Translations under genes and position numbers: made by a program
Assembly: GCA_963745675.1 (NCBI GenBank)
Contig: CAVUYM010000012.1
Location: forward strand, 310,001-374,000
Reading direction: 5' to 3'
DNA: 64,000 bases
From: JAUIIK01 sp963745675
GTDB taxonomy: Bacteria > Chloroflexota > Chloroflexia > Thermomicrobiales > CFX8
Shown: one piece after another, positions 57,699 to 64,000 of the stretch
Layout of the letters: each line of letters starts with the position of its first letter
Position numbering within the stretch: position 1 is the stretch's first letter
The notes under the pieces: model-generated
Database searches by the model: none
The model's input: only the letters and a program-made list of their open reading frames with translations
What the model was told of the DNA's origin: nothing

Positions 57699-58577
57699 TC
57701 AAGCACACGTGCGCTGCGCTCCGACGACCGGCAAGGTGAAGTCCCGAGTCCGTGGCAACTCCTGGACCGAATGTGACGCGAAGCTGACGCAGTCTTTGCC
57801 CCGGCGTTTGGCTTCGTACATGGCTGCGTCAGCATCGGCGAGCAGGTCTTCGGCCGATATCCCGTTCATCTCGGGCCAGGCGATACCAATACTGGCGCTG
57901 ACGTGCACAGCCGAGTTGTGAAGCCATACTGGATGCCGCAGCGCTGCCAGAATACGCTCGGCAGTCGCAGCCGTTGCAGGTTGGGCAGCACGATCGCAAA
58001 GGTCAAGCACAATCACAAACTCGTCGCCTCCAATTCGGCCGACGACATCGCCTCTACGGGTACACCCTACTAGCCGGTCCGCTAGTTCAATCAGAAGCGC
58101 GTCGCCAGCGGCGTGACCGTACTGATCGTTGACCGCCTTGAAGCTATCAAGATCCAGGAACAGTGCCGCGGTATCCATGCTCTTCGTCCGACTCAAGCGT
58201 TGCTCGAGATGGGCTGTGAGGAAGGCTCGATTCGCAAGGCCAGTCAGCGGGTCCAATGAAGCAGCTCTGTGCAATTCAGCCCGAATCTGTCGCTGGGCTC
58301 TTAGTGCCGATTCGAGGGAGCGCACGATCTTTGCTATGCGGTAGAAGACGATGCCGAAGAGAACACTTGAGACAACCGCGGCGATCACCAGGCTCACGGG
58401 CAACACAGATAACGATTGAAGAACGAGGACAGCAACACCAATAAGAGCAAGGGGTGTGAGGGCCAGCAGCTTCTTACCAGCTGGAGATGGCGCTGATTCG
58501 ACACTCTCAGGCTGCGCCTTGTCCACGTGATGACCATCAATTCTGCGTTGTAGCGTTTTCATACGCGCCCTTCGCAA
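57699..58577 (-). CDS. Membrane-bound diguanylate cyclase (GGDEF)
   Basis: 292 residues; an ATG at 58562 (MKTLQRR) could be the true start. Two hydrophobic helices (LLALTPLALIGVAVLVLQ and SLVIAAVVSSVLFGIVFY) precede a GGDEF domain with 'LDPLTGLANRAFL', RIGGDEFVIVL and 'VSASIGIAWP'. An allosteric inhibition site RRGD lies five residues before GGDEF, so product inhibition is expected. Makes c-di-GMP at the inner membrane. The EAL/GGDEF protein at 22691 could be its counterpart. Confidence 0.9.
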   Translation of the reverse strand: MRRARMKTLQRRIDGHHVDKAQPESVESAPSPAGKKLLALTPLALIGVAVLVLQSLSVLPVSLVIAAVVSSVLFGIVFYRIAKIVRSLESALRAQRQIRAELHRAASLDPLTGLANRAFLTAHLEQRLSRTKSMDTAALFLDLDSFKAVNDQYGHAAGDALLIELADRLVGCTRRGDVVGRIGGDEFVIVLDLCDRAAQPATAATAERILAALRHPVWLHNSAVHVSASIGIAWPEMNGISAEDLLADADAAMYEAKRRGKDCVSFASHSVQELPRTRDFTLPVVGAQRTCA

Positions 58578-58836
58578 CCATGCCTGGTGGCAACTCTTGA
58601 TTTTGTGCTGGAGTAGTGCTGGTCTCTATTGATGTTCCTAGCTAAGCAACGGAACCTGAGAAAACCCTGTGAGTTCCTATAGGCTTTCTTGAGAATCGAT
58701 CCATGGCCAGGTAGAAGGTAGCGAAGGGGCTACGTAGCGGGATCATCCCGCGGGCGCATATCACCAGAATGCAGGCATGCAATATCCACCCTCTCGAGGG
58801 CTTCCGAGTGGCGCAATGCGCGGGTGTGACCTGATC

Positions 58837-59619
58837 TCAGCTCAGATCGACCGGCGCGCTGTCCTGCGGCTCGAAGCCGATCTCTTCTCTGGCGTTATCG
58901 AGCGACCAGAATTTTCGCGGGTTGTTCGACATGCCGTAGTAGATCCCATAGTTGATCTGATCGGCGTCGAGACACTTCGCGATGAGCTGTGAGCAGTCGC
59001 GCTTTGAGAGCCAGATCGTTCGCAACCGTCCGTAGAAGTCGTCGGCCGTCCGAAGATCGAGCCAGTCGGAGCCGGTCTGTTCGGCAGGATGCGGATCGTC
59101 GTCAGCCCGCACCCAGCCAATGCGCAGACAGAAGACGCGCATGCCGAAGGCGTCAACGTAGTAGCGTCCCATCGCTTCACCGAATGCTTTCGAAACGCCG
59201 TAGTAGCTGTCGGGCCGGATCTGGACGGTCGTGTCGATCTGGCGCTCGTCGTCGAGGGCATAGATGCCCGGCGCGCCTTCGACCTCGTAGCCGCCGACGG
59301 CATGGTTGCTGCTGGCGAAGACGACGCATTCGACCCCGGCGCGACGGGCTGCCTCATAGACGTTGTAGGTTCCGACGATGTTGTTCTTGTGAATCGATTC
59401 CCACGGCGAGGTCACCCCGACATCAGCCGCCAGGTGAACGACGGCGTCCATCCCCTCGAAAGCCGGCTGAATCGCGTCGAGATCGGCGATGTCAGCCACG
59501 GTGCTGGGGAACTCCTGTGGGGTCAGGGTAATCCCGCTGAATTCGTAGCGGTCGCCGTAGTCTTCCCGCAGCGCCGTCCCGATCGTGCCTTCAGCTCCGG
59601 TAATAAGAACTTTCTTCAT
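58837..59619 (-). CDS. NAD-dependent epimerase/dehydratase, uronate-dehydrogenase-like
   Basis: 260 residues. 'KKVLITGAEGTIGTAL' is the extended-SDR nucleotide loop. Catalytic YYGVSK follows SSNHAVGGY. The end 'YGIYYGMSNNPRKFWSLDNAREEIGFEPQDSA' matches uronate dehydrogenases, which oxidise galacturonate or glucuronate with NAD+. Cytosolic. It is divergent from the next hydrolase gene at 59811, so a shared carbohydrate-acid pathway is possible but not shown. Confidence 0.85.
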   Translation of the reverse strand: MKKVLITGAEGTIGTALREDYGDRYEFSGITLTPQEFPSTVADIADLDAIQPAFEGMDAVVHLAADVGVTSPWESIHKNNIVGTYNVYEAARRAGVECVVFASSNHAVGGYEVEGAPGIYALDDERQIDTTVQIRPDSYYGVSKAFGEAMGRYYVDAFGMRVFCLRIGWVRADDDPHPAEQTGSDWLDLRTADDFYGRLRTIWLSKRDCSQLIAKCLDADQINYGIYYGMSNNPRKFWSLDNAREEIGFEPQDSAPVDLS

Positions 59620-59810
59620 CGTCTCTCTTTTCGTCTTGTTTACGTCGCCAACGACTGCTGCAGTCTATTCCCCAGGAAATACCTTACCGTCACATCGTAG
59701 TAGAAGATGCTGCTGAGGGGGGTAAGCGGACATAGGGCTAGAATGCAGTCTGTACCGTAATGAACACCGTTGCTACTCATGAACCTCGTTCCGAATGGAG
59801 AAACTCAAGA

Positions 59811-60809
59811 ATGTTCTTACCTGAAGGTCGCACCCTGGAGATGAGTGAACAGCTCCTGCTCGGGGCAATCGATATTCATGTCCATGCCGGTCCACACATT
59901 TTCAGTAGTCCTCGTCGGGTAAACCCGGTAGAGGCAGCAATCCAGGCCCGCGATGCGGGGATGAGAGCCATCGTTTACATGGATGTGTTCGAAATGAGCA
60001 CCGGAACTGCCTGGATCGTCAGCCAGGTTGTCCCGGATTTCCCCGTGTTTGGCGGCATTATCCTCAACACCGTCTACGGCGGGATGAATCCCCGTGCGGT
60101 GAAGACTGCACTTCACTATGGCTCGGGGGCGAAATTCGTATCGTTCGGAGCGCACTCGACCTATTTCCAGGCCAAGAAGGAAGGCCGGGTAGTTGACGGA
60201 AAGTTCGTGCCGTTGAGCGAGCTCTATCCCAAGTTCGCGGAGGAAGAGCTGTCACGCGCGATCCGGATACCTCTTGACGGTGAGGTCGGCCCCGAGCTCC
60301 ATGAGATCCTGCAGCTCATCTCCGACAATCCAGACGTCTACTTGAACACTGGCCATGTGTCGAACGACGAGGCGTTGCGTCTCCTCGATCTTGCGGCCGA
60401 GTATGGGATCAAGAAGACACTGGTGGCGAGCTCGGTGACAAAGAACATGTCGATCGAAGAGCAGAAGCTTGCGGCAAGCAAAGGCGCGTTCATCGAGCAC
60501 ACGCTGGCGGCATTCACCCACACGACTTCCATTCCAAAGACGCACTACTACGTCGAACGCGAGTATGCAGCGATGGATGAGGGCATCAGCCTGGGGCAGA
60601 GTGGAGCGGTCCGGCAAGTAGGCGAGGAGATTGAGGCGGTTGGGGCCGAGCACTGTATTCTGGCGACCGACTTTGGCGTCTATACGCTCCCGCCCCCGGT
60701 CGAAGGCTTGCGAGAATTCATCGCCTGCATGCTTGATGTTGGGATTCCCGCGGATGACGTACGGCGCATGGTCAGCACAAATCCGGCTGCACTGCTGGGT
60801 CTCGAGTAG
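59811..60809 (+). CDS. Metal-dependent hydrolase-like protein (DUF6282-type)
   Basis: 332 residues from the ATG at 59811, with GGAG 10 bases upstream; an in-frame ATG at 59760 has no such site. 'GAIDIHVHAGPHIF' gives a metal-binding HxH near the start. 'KFVSFGAHSTYF', 'YLNTGHVSNDEALRLLDLA' and 'ILATDFGVYTLPPPVEGLREFIA' place further His and Asp in TIM-barrel order. 'VRRMVSTNPAALLGLE' is the usual amidohydrolase end. The substrate is unknown. Its 3' end lies 84 bases from the truncated lyase copy. Confidence 0.82.
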   Translation: MFLPEGRTLEMSEQLLLGAIDIHVHAGPHIFSSPRRVNPVEAAIQARDAGMRAIVYMDVFEMSTGTAWIVSQVVPDFPVFGGIILNTVYGGMNPRAVKTALHYGSGAKFVSFGAHSTYFQAKKEGRVVDGKFVPLSELYPKFAEEELSRAIRIPLDGEVGPELHEILQLISDNPDVYLNTGHVSNDEALRLLDLAAEYGIKKTLVASSVTKNMSIEEQKLAASKGAFIEHTLAAFTHTTSIPKTHYYVEREYAAMDEGISLGQSGAVRQVGEEIEAVGAEHCILATDFGVYTLPPPVEGLREFIACMLDVGIPADDVRRMVSTNPAALLGLE

Positions 60810-60893
60810 CAAGATCTTATCCGGCCTGCCTGGGCGATGGCACACATGGCATAGAACGATCTGAGCCGCGAATTAGCACTGACACGCAAGGCC

Positions 60894-61061
60894 AGATCCG
60901 ACGTCTTGCCAGCCTTCAGGATACGGCTCTCCAGCGGGTGGCCGACGATCTCCTCCAGGCGGCGGGCTATCGCGATGACCGCGTCGAGGTCGACGCCGGT
61001 TTCGATGCCCATCAGATGCAGCATGTGGACGAGGTCTTCCGTTGCGACGTTTCCGGTATGC
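60894..61061 (-). repeat. Direct repeat, left copy: 3' fragment of an HMG-CoA-lyase-like gene
   Basis: About 168 bases with some ten mismatches to 62018-62185, in the same orientation. It encodes '..MGIETGVDLDAVIAIARRLEEIVGHPLESRILKAGKTSDLA' without a start, so it is a gene fragment. Most differences are silent or conservative. With the right copy it frames the toxin-antitoxin module. Confidence 0.85.
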
Positions 61062-61271
61062 GCCAGGGGCGTGGAAGAAAAGCTCCTCTCCCCTTCTTTC
61101 CATCAGGACACAAGCGATGACGGTTATTTCCAGATTCACCAGACCGGCACGCTTATCTGGCTTAAGAGTGTAAGCTCTTATTCCAATCCGACAATCGAGC
61201 TCCCTCGAAGTACACTCATAGAGATTCCTTTTGGCACATGAGTTTCTCTACTACGTGAGGCAGTACACCCA

Positions 61272-61562
61272 ATGAAGCGGACAGTCACAACGTCCGAAGC
61301 CGCATCAAATTTGCAATCGCTGCTTGATGAAGTGCGAAAGACCCGGGGAGCCGTCGTCATAGCCGGTGAAACAGGAGACGACGTGGTGCTCGTGAGCGTC
61401 GGTGAGTACCGGCAAATCGAGCGGATGAAAGAACGTGCCTGGGATCTTGTACGAGAGATTCGCGCACGCAATGTGGATCGTGATCCAGACAGAATATATC
61501 GAGACGTCTCAGACGTCGTTGAAGAGGTACGGCAAGAGCGGCGTGGGCGGCTACACAAATAA
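61272..61562 (+). CDS. Phd/YefM-type antitoxin
   Basis: 96 residues. 'MKRTVTTSEAASNLQSLLDEVRKTRGAVVIAGETGDDVVLVSVGEYRQIERMKE' is the Phd/YefM fold, with DNA-binding N-terminus. The charged C-terminal helix (IRARNVDRDPDRIYRDVSDVVEEVRQERRGR) would bind the toxin. Overlaps the toxin by about 20 bases; one operon, probably autoregulated. The whole module lies between two copies of a lyase gene end. Confidence 0.85.
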   Translation: MKRTVTTSEAASNLQSLLDEVRKTRGAVVIAGETGDDVVLVSVGEYRQIERMKERAWDLVREIRARNVDRDPDRIYRDVSDVVEEVRQERRGRLHK

Positions 61563-61995
61563 GCCCAGAGCTGTTCTCGATACCAATGTGTTCGTTAGCG
61601 GCCTTATTAGTTCCCGAGGGGCACCGAGCCAAATTCTCCAAATGTTGGAGGCTAAACGCTTTACCCTCGTCGTCGGAGCCGAACAGCAGGAGGAACTTCG
61701 AGATGTCTTATTGCGCCCATTCCTCAGAAACAATTATGGGGTGCCGGGTGACCGAGTTGAAGAACTGCTCGATCTGATCGATGAGATTGAACTGTCGACG
61801 GATTCGTTGCCAACATCAATCATCGTGCGCGATCCCAATGATCAAGAAATCTTGCGGTCTGCATTGTCAGGACGTGTCGATTTTCTCGTCACCGGTGACG
61901 ACGATCTTCTAGTGTTGGCGGGAGCACCTGCCGTAGCACCGCTGCAGATTGTCACCCCGCGCCAATTCATCGAACTACTCGAGTCGGGAGACTGA
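61543..61995 (+). CDS. PIN-domain toxin (PIN_3 type)
   Basis: 150 residues from the GTG at 61543, the first start near the antitoxin end. A longer open frame to 61435 would overlap the antitoxin almost completely. 'PRAVLDTNVFVSGLISSRGAPSQIL' gives the first Asp, 'GAEQQEELRDVL' the Glu, 'VRDPNDQEIL' and 'VTGDDDLLVL' the later acids. This is a toxin class distinct from the VapC at 20159. Its stop at 61995 meets the stop of the convergent lyase gene (61996). Confidence 0.85.
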   Translation: MGGYTNKPRAVLDTNVFVSGLISSRGAPSQILQMLEAKRFTLVVGAEQQEELRDVLLRPFLRNNYGVPGDRVEELLDLIDEIELSTDSLPTSIIVRDPNDQEILRSALSGRVDFLVTGDDDLLVLAGAPAVAPLQIVTPRQFIELLESGD

Positions 61996-62919
61996 CTACG
62001 CTGTCGTCACTACTGCTAGATCCGACGTCTTGCCAGCCTTCAGAATTCGGCTCTCCAGCGGGTGGCCGACGACTTCCTCCAGGCGTTGGGCTATCGCGAT
62101 GACCGCGTCGAGGTCGACACCGGTTTCGATGCCCATCAGATGCAGCATGTGGACGAGGTCTTCCGTCGCGACGTTGCCAGTAGCGCCGGGGGCGTAGGGG
62201 CAGCCGCCGAGGCCCCCGGCGGCGCTATCGTAGTGGTCGATACCTGCCTGCAAACCAGCGACGACATTTGCCAGCGCCATCCCGCGGGTGTCGTGCAGGT
62301 GCAAGGTCCAGCCAATATCAGGAAAGCGTTCCTGCAGCCGCATCATCGTCTCATAGATCTGGGCCGGATTCGCCATCCCGGTCGTGTCACCGAGTGAGAC
62401 GTGTTCGATACCGAGCGCGACATACTCCCCGACAACCCACATCAACTGCTCCAGCGGCACTTCGCCTTCATACGGGCAGCCGAAGGCGACGGCAAGGCCA
62501 CCATGCACCTCTGCGCCATGCTGCCCGGCCAGATCGATGACAGCGGGGAATCCAGCCAACGTCTCCGCTATCGCCCGGTTGCCATTCTCCCGATTGTGAG
62601 ACTCGCTGGCGGAGAGCATCAGGTGCCAGACATCGACCGCCGTCGTGGCAGCCCGTTGCGCTCCGCGCAGATTCGGCACCAGCGCGTCGTAGCAAACGCC
62701 TGGCTGCTTTGTGATACCGGCGATCACTTCCTCAGCATCCCTGAGCTGTGGGATTGCGCGCGGGTGGACCAAGGAAGTCGCCTGAATCTCGGTCACACCC
62801 GTCTTCGATAGCGCGTCGATAATCTCGATCTTCGTTGCGGTCGGGATCCACACCGTCTCCGGTTGGAAGCCGTCCCGTGGGCAGACTTCGTGGATCGTTA
62901 CTCGCTCCGGAAACTGCAT
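61996..62919 (-). CDS. Hydroxymethylglutaryl-CoA lyase-like enzyme
   Basis: 307 residues. 'VTIHEVCPRDGFQPE' (catalytic Arg-Asp), 'LHLHDTRGMALANVVAGLQAGIDHYD' (metal His pair) and 'AAGGLGGCPYAPGATGNVATEDLV' (catalytic Cys loop) give a full HMG-CoA lyase site. Cytosolic; splits 3-hydroxy-3-methylglutaryl-CoA or a similar acid as in leucine degradation. The end 'GKTSDLAVVTTA' differs from the truncated copy after 'SDLA', so the last residues were probably altered when the toxin module arrived. Confidence 0.88.
   Translation of the reverse strand: MQFPERVTIHEVCPRDGFQPETVWIPTATKIEIIDALSKTGVTEIQATSLVHPRAIPQLRDAEEVIAGITKQPGVCYDALVPNLRGAQRAATTAVDVWHLMLSASESHNRENGNRAIAETLAGFPAVIDLAGQHGAEVHGGLAVAFGCPYEGEVPLEQLMWVVGEYVALGIEHVSLGDTTGMANPAQIYETMMRLQERFPDIGWTLHLHDTRGMALANVVAGLQAGIDHYDSAAGGLGGCPYAPGATGNVATEDLVHMLHLMGIETGVDLDAVIAIAQRLEEVVGHPLESRILKAGKTSDLAVVTTA
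62018..62185 (-). repeat. Direct repeat, right copy inside the intact lyase gene
   Basis: Counterpart of 60894-61061, 1,124 bases apart, about 94% identical without indels. It ends where the intact gene continues upstream and the left copy does not. Confidence 0.85.
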
Positions 62920-63013
62920 GGCTGAACACTCCTCGCGTCATCTCTTGAATATGAGGCGAGTGTACCCCCAATCCCGAACGCCGAATGAATGGTGCGACGT
63001 GCTGGCCGCCGCC

Positions 63014-63499
63014 TCAGTCTGAACCGAGTGTTGCGTTCAGGCCGTCGATGAGATCTTGTTTCTCCTGGGCGGACAGGACAGCATCGCGATGCATGTAGGT
63101 GTACGACGATGGCGGCATGCTGCCACGCCGGACTGTCCCTGCAGCTTCATCGGTTTCGCGGTGAGGCTTGTCCCACTCCGAGACGTTGAGGTGTGCCCGG
63201 CCCTCATCGACGTGGTTCTGAACGAGCCATGAAATCGGGGCGACGTTGGTGTACCACGGCCATTCCGTTTCGTTGCTATGGCAATCGGCGCAAGCCCGAT
63301 CCCATAGCTCTGCGGTGCGTGGGCTATCCCATACGACAGCCTGAGTGACAGGTGGATTGTTGTGTGCCCGTCCGTAGGGGATGAGCTGAATTGCAAGCAG
63401 CCCGGCGACTATCCCGATTCCACCCCAGCGGACAATGCGCCACCAGTTGTATCGAAAACGCCGGGCTGCCGGTCGCTCCTGGGTAGTGTCTTCCTCCAT
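63014..63499 (-). CDS. Haem-binding domain protein (single CxxCH)
   Basis: 161 residues from the ATG at 63499, chosen because AGGAGGT lies 4 bases upstream; a start at 63517 would place that site inside the gene. One N-terminal helix (RIVRWGGIGIVAGLLAIQLIPYG) anchors the protein. 'LWDRACADCHSNETEWPWYTNVAPISWLVQNHVDEGRAHLNVSEW' is the haem-binding family motif with covalent CxxCH, and 'RRGSMPPSSYTYMHRDAVLS' carries a Met that could be an axial ligand. Outward-facing electron-transfer or redox-sensing role likely. Confidence 0.87.
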   Translation of the reverse strand: MEEDTTQERPAARRFRYNWWRIVRWGGIGIVAGLLAIQLIPYGRAHNNPPVTQAVVWDSPRTAELWDRACADCHSNETEWPWYTNVAPISWLVQNHVDEGRAHLNVSEWDKPHRETDEAAGTVRRGSMPPSSYTYMHRDAVLSAQEKQDLIDGLNATLGSD

Positions 63500-63709
63500 C
63501 AATACCTCCTGATTCAAGCGCTGGTTCCCGTTACGGTTGGAACCAGTCGCGCAAGATGACCGGATTGATTCTGGTCTGCCTTCATTTGAGAAATATTTGA
63601 ATGACGAATACGCGCTTCAAATGTACTTCAAATTCCCAACTAACAATATATAGACAGCAGATTGTCGTGGCGCTCTTGAGCGCCAGTGTTTTATAGAAGG
63701 AGTTCATGA

Positions 63710-64000
63710 ATGTCTCGCATTAGTGCGTTATGGACCGCCGGGGCCGTAGCGTTGTTATTCGCATTGATCGTGGGTGCTGTGCTATTGCGCCCGATTCTTA
63801 GCGTAGACGCTGGCGTCTCCAACGCGAATAGCCAAAGCACCATCTCTACTCCGGGCCAGGATAGCCCTCTCTCGACTGATGGCAGCCCGGTGCAGCTGGG
63901 GGACAACGAAAATGGCAGTAGTGGTGGGCAGAACGGCGCAGACGTAAGTAACCGTGTGTTTGGTGATGATCATGAGAACGAGCACGAGACTGGCGATTAG
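63710..64000 (+). CDS. Membrane-anchored acidic protein, unknown function
   Basis: 96 residues, ending exactly at the window edge with TAG. AAGGAG precedes the ATG. One N-terminal helix (ALWTAGAVALLFALIVGAVLL) anchors a Ser/Gly/Asn/Asp-rich outer part ending DDHENEHETGD. The His/Glu/Asp-rich end could bind cations. No family recognised. Divergent from the haem-binding gene. Confidence 0.6.
   Translation: MSRISALWTAGAVALLFALIVGAVLLRPILSVDAGVSNANSQSTISTPGQDSPLSTDGSPVQLGDNENGSSGGQNGADVSNRVFGDDHENEHETGD

Overview
The window looks like chromosomal DNA of a GC-rich, non-photosynthetic Chloroflexota bacterium, most likely of the Thermomicrobia/Sphaerobacter type. This is inferred from content: MalT-like ATPase regulators, secreted proteins with FGYP/FERxxFExHP repeats, a small 'VYQITVKGHL' protein in front of an ABC transporter, beta-helix surface proteins and DUF3309 miniproteins. 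I see no rRNA, intact tRNA, CRISPR array or prophage. Mobile DNA is limited to one decayed IS630-type transposase, two PIN-domain toxin-antitoxin modules and several palindromic intergenic repeats.

Layout. 0-7 kb: two secreted right-handed beta-helix paralogues, both frame-broken, on either side of a PRC-barrel/Lon-like protease operon; two ParB-type parS sites lie in and beside a 38-bp perfect palindrome. 7-20 kb: small membrane protein, M20 peptidase, RecQ helicase with a phosphoribosyltransferase tail plus DprA, secreted repeat protein, cyclophilin, large BNR-propeller protein, methyltransferase. 20-33 kb: VapBC-type module, ABC-F ATPase, membrane PAS-GGDEF-EAL protein, IS relic, SLC13-type permease, cation/proton antiporter, and a YhaO/YhaN (SbcD/SbcC-like) pair in which both partners have lost key active-site residues. 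33-46 kb: GerMN protein, M28 peptidase, SulP transporter with a tandem universal stress protein, MalT-like regulator, S51 peptidase, ABC exporter operon. 46-57 kb: amidohydrolase, potassium channel, a cluster of very small membrane proteins with a PRC-barrel protein, acetyltransferase, REC-HTH-GAF regulator, MgtC, YceI, and an OmpR-type two-component pair. 57-64 kb: diguanylate cyclase, uronate-dehydrogenase-like SDR, metal-dependent hydrolase, a second PIN toxin module between two copies of the 3' end of an HMG-CoA-lyase-like gene, a haem-binding protein and an acidic anchored protein.

How the genes fit together. Much of the content concerns the envelope, ion homeostasis and stress: transporters, channel, stress proteins, PRC-barrel and DUF3309 proteins, and c-di-GMP and two-component signalling. 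RecQ-DprA and the YhaO/YhaN-like pair concern DNA. A striking property is that more than a dozen otherwise well-conserved genes are broken by single-base frameshifts, and most of the breaks are one surplus base. That bias points to sequence error at least as much as to gene decay, so I call these entries pseudogenes only in the sense that the frame is broken in this sequence.
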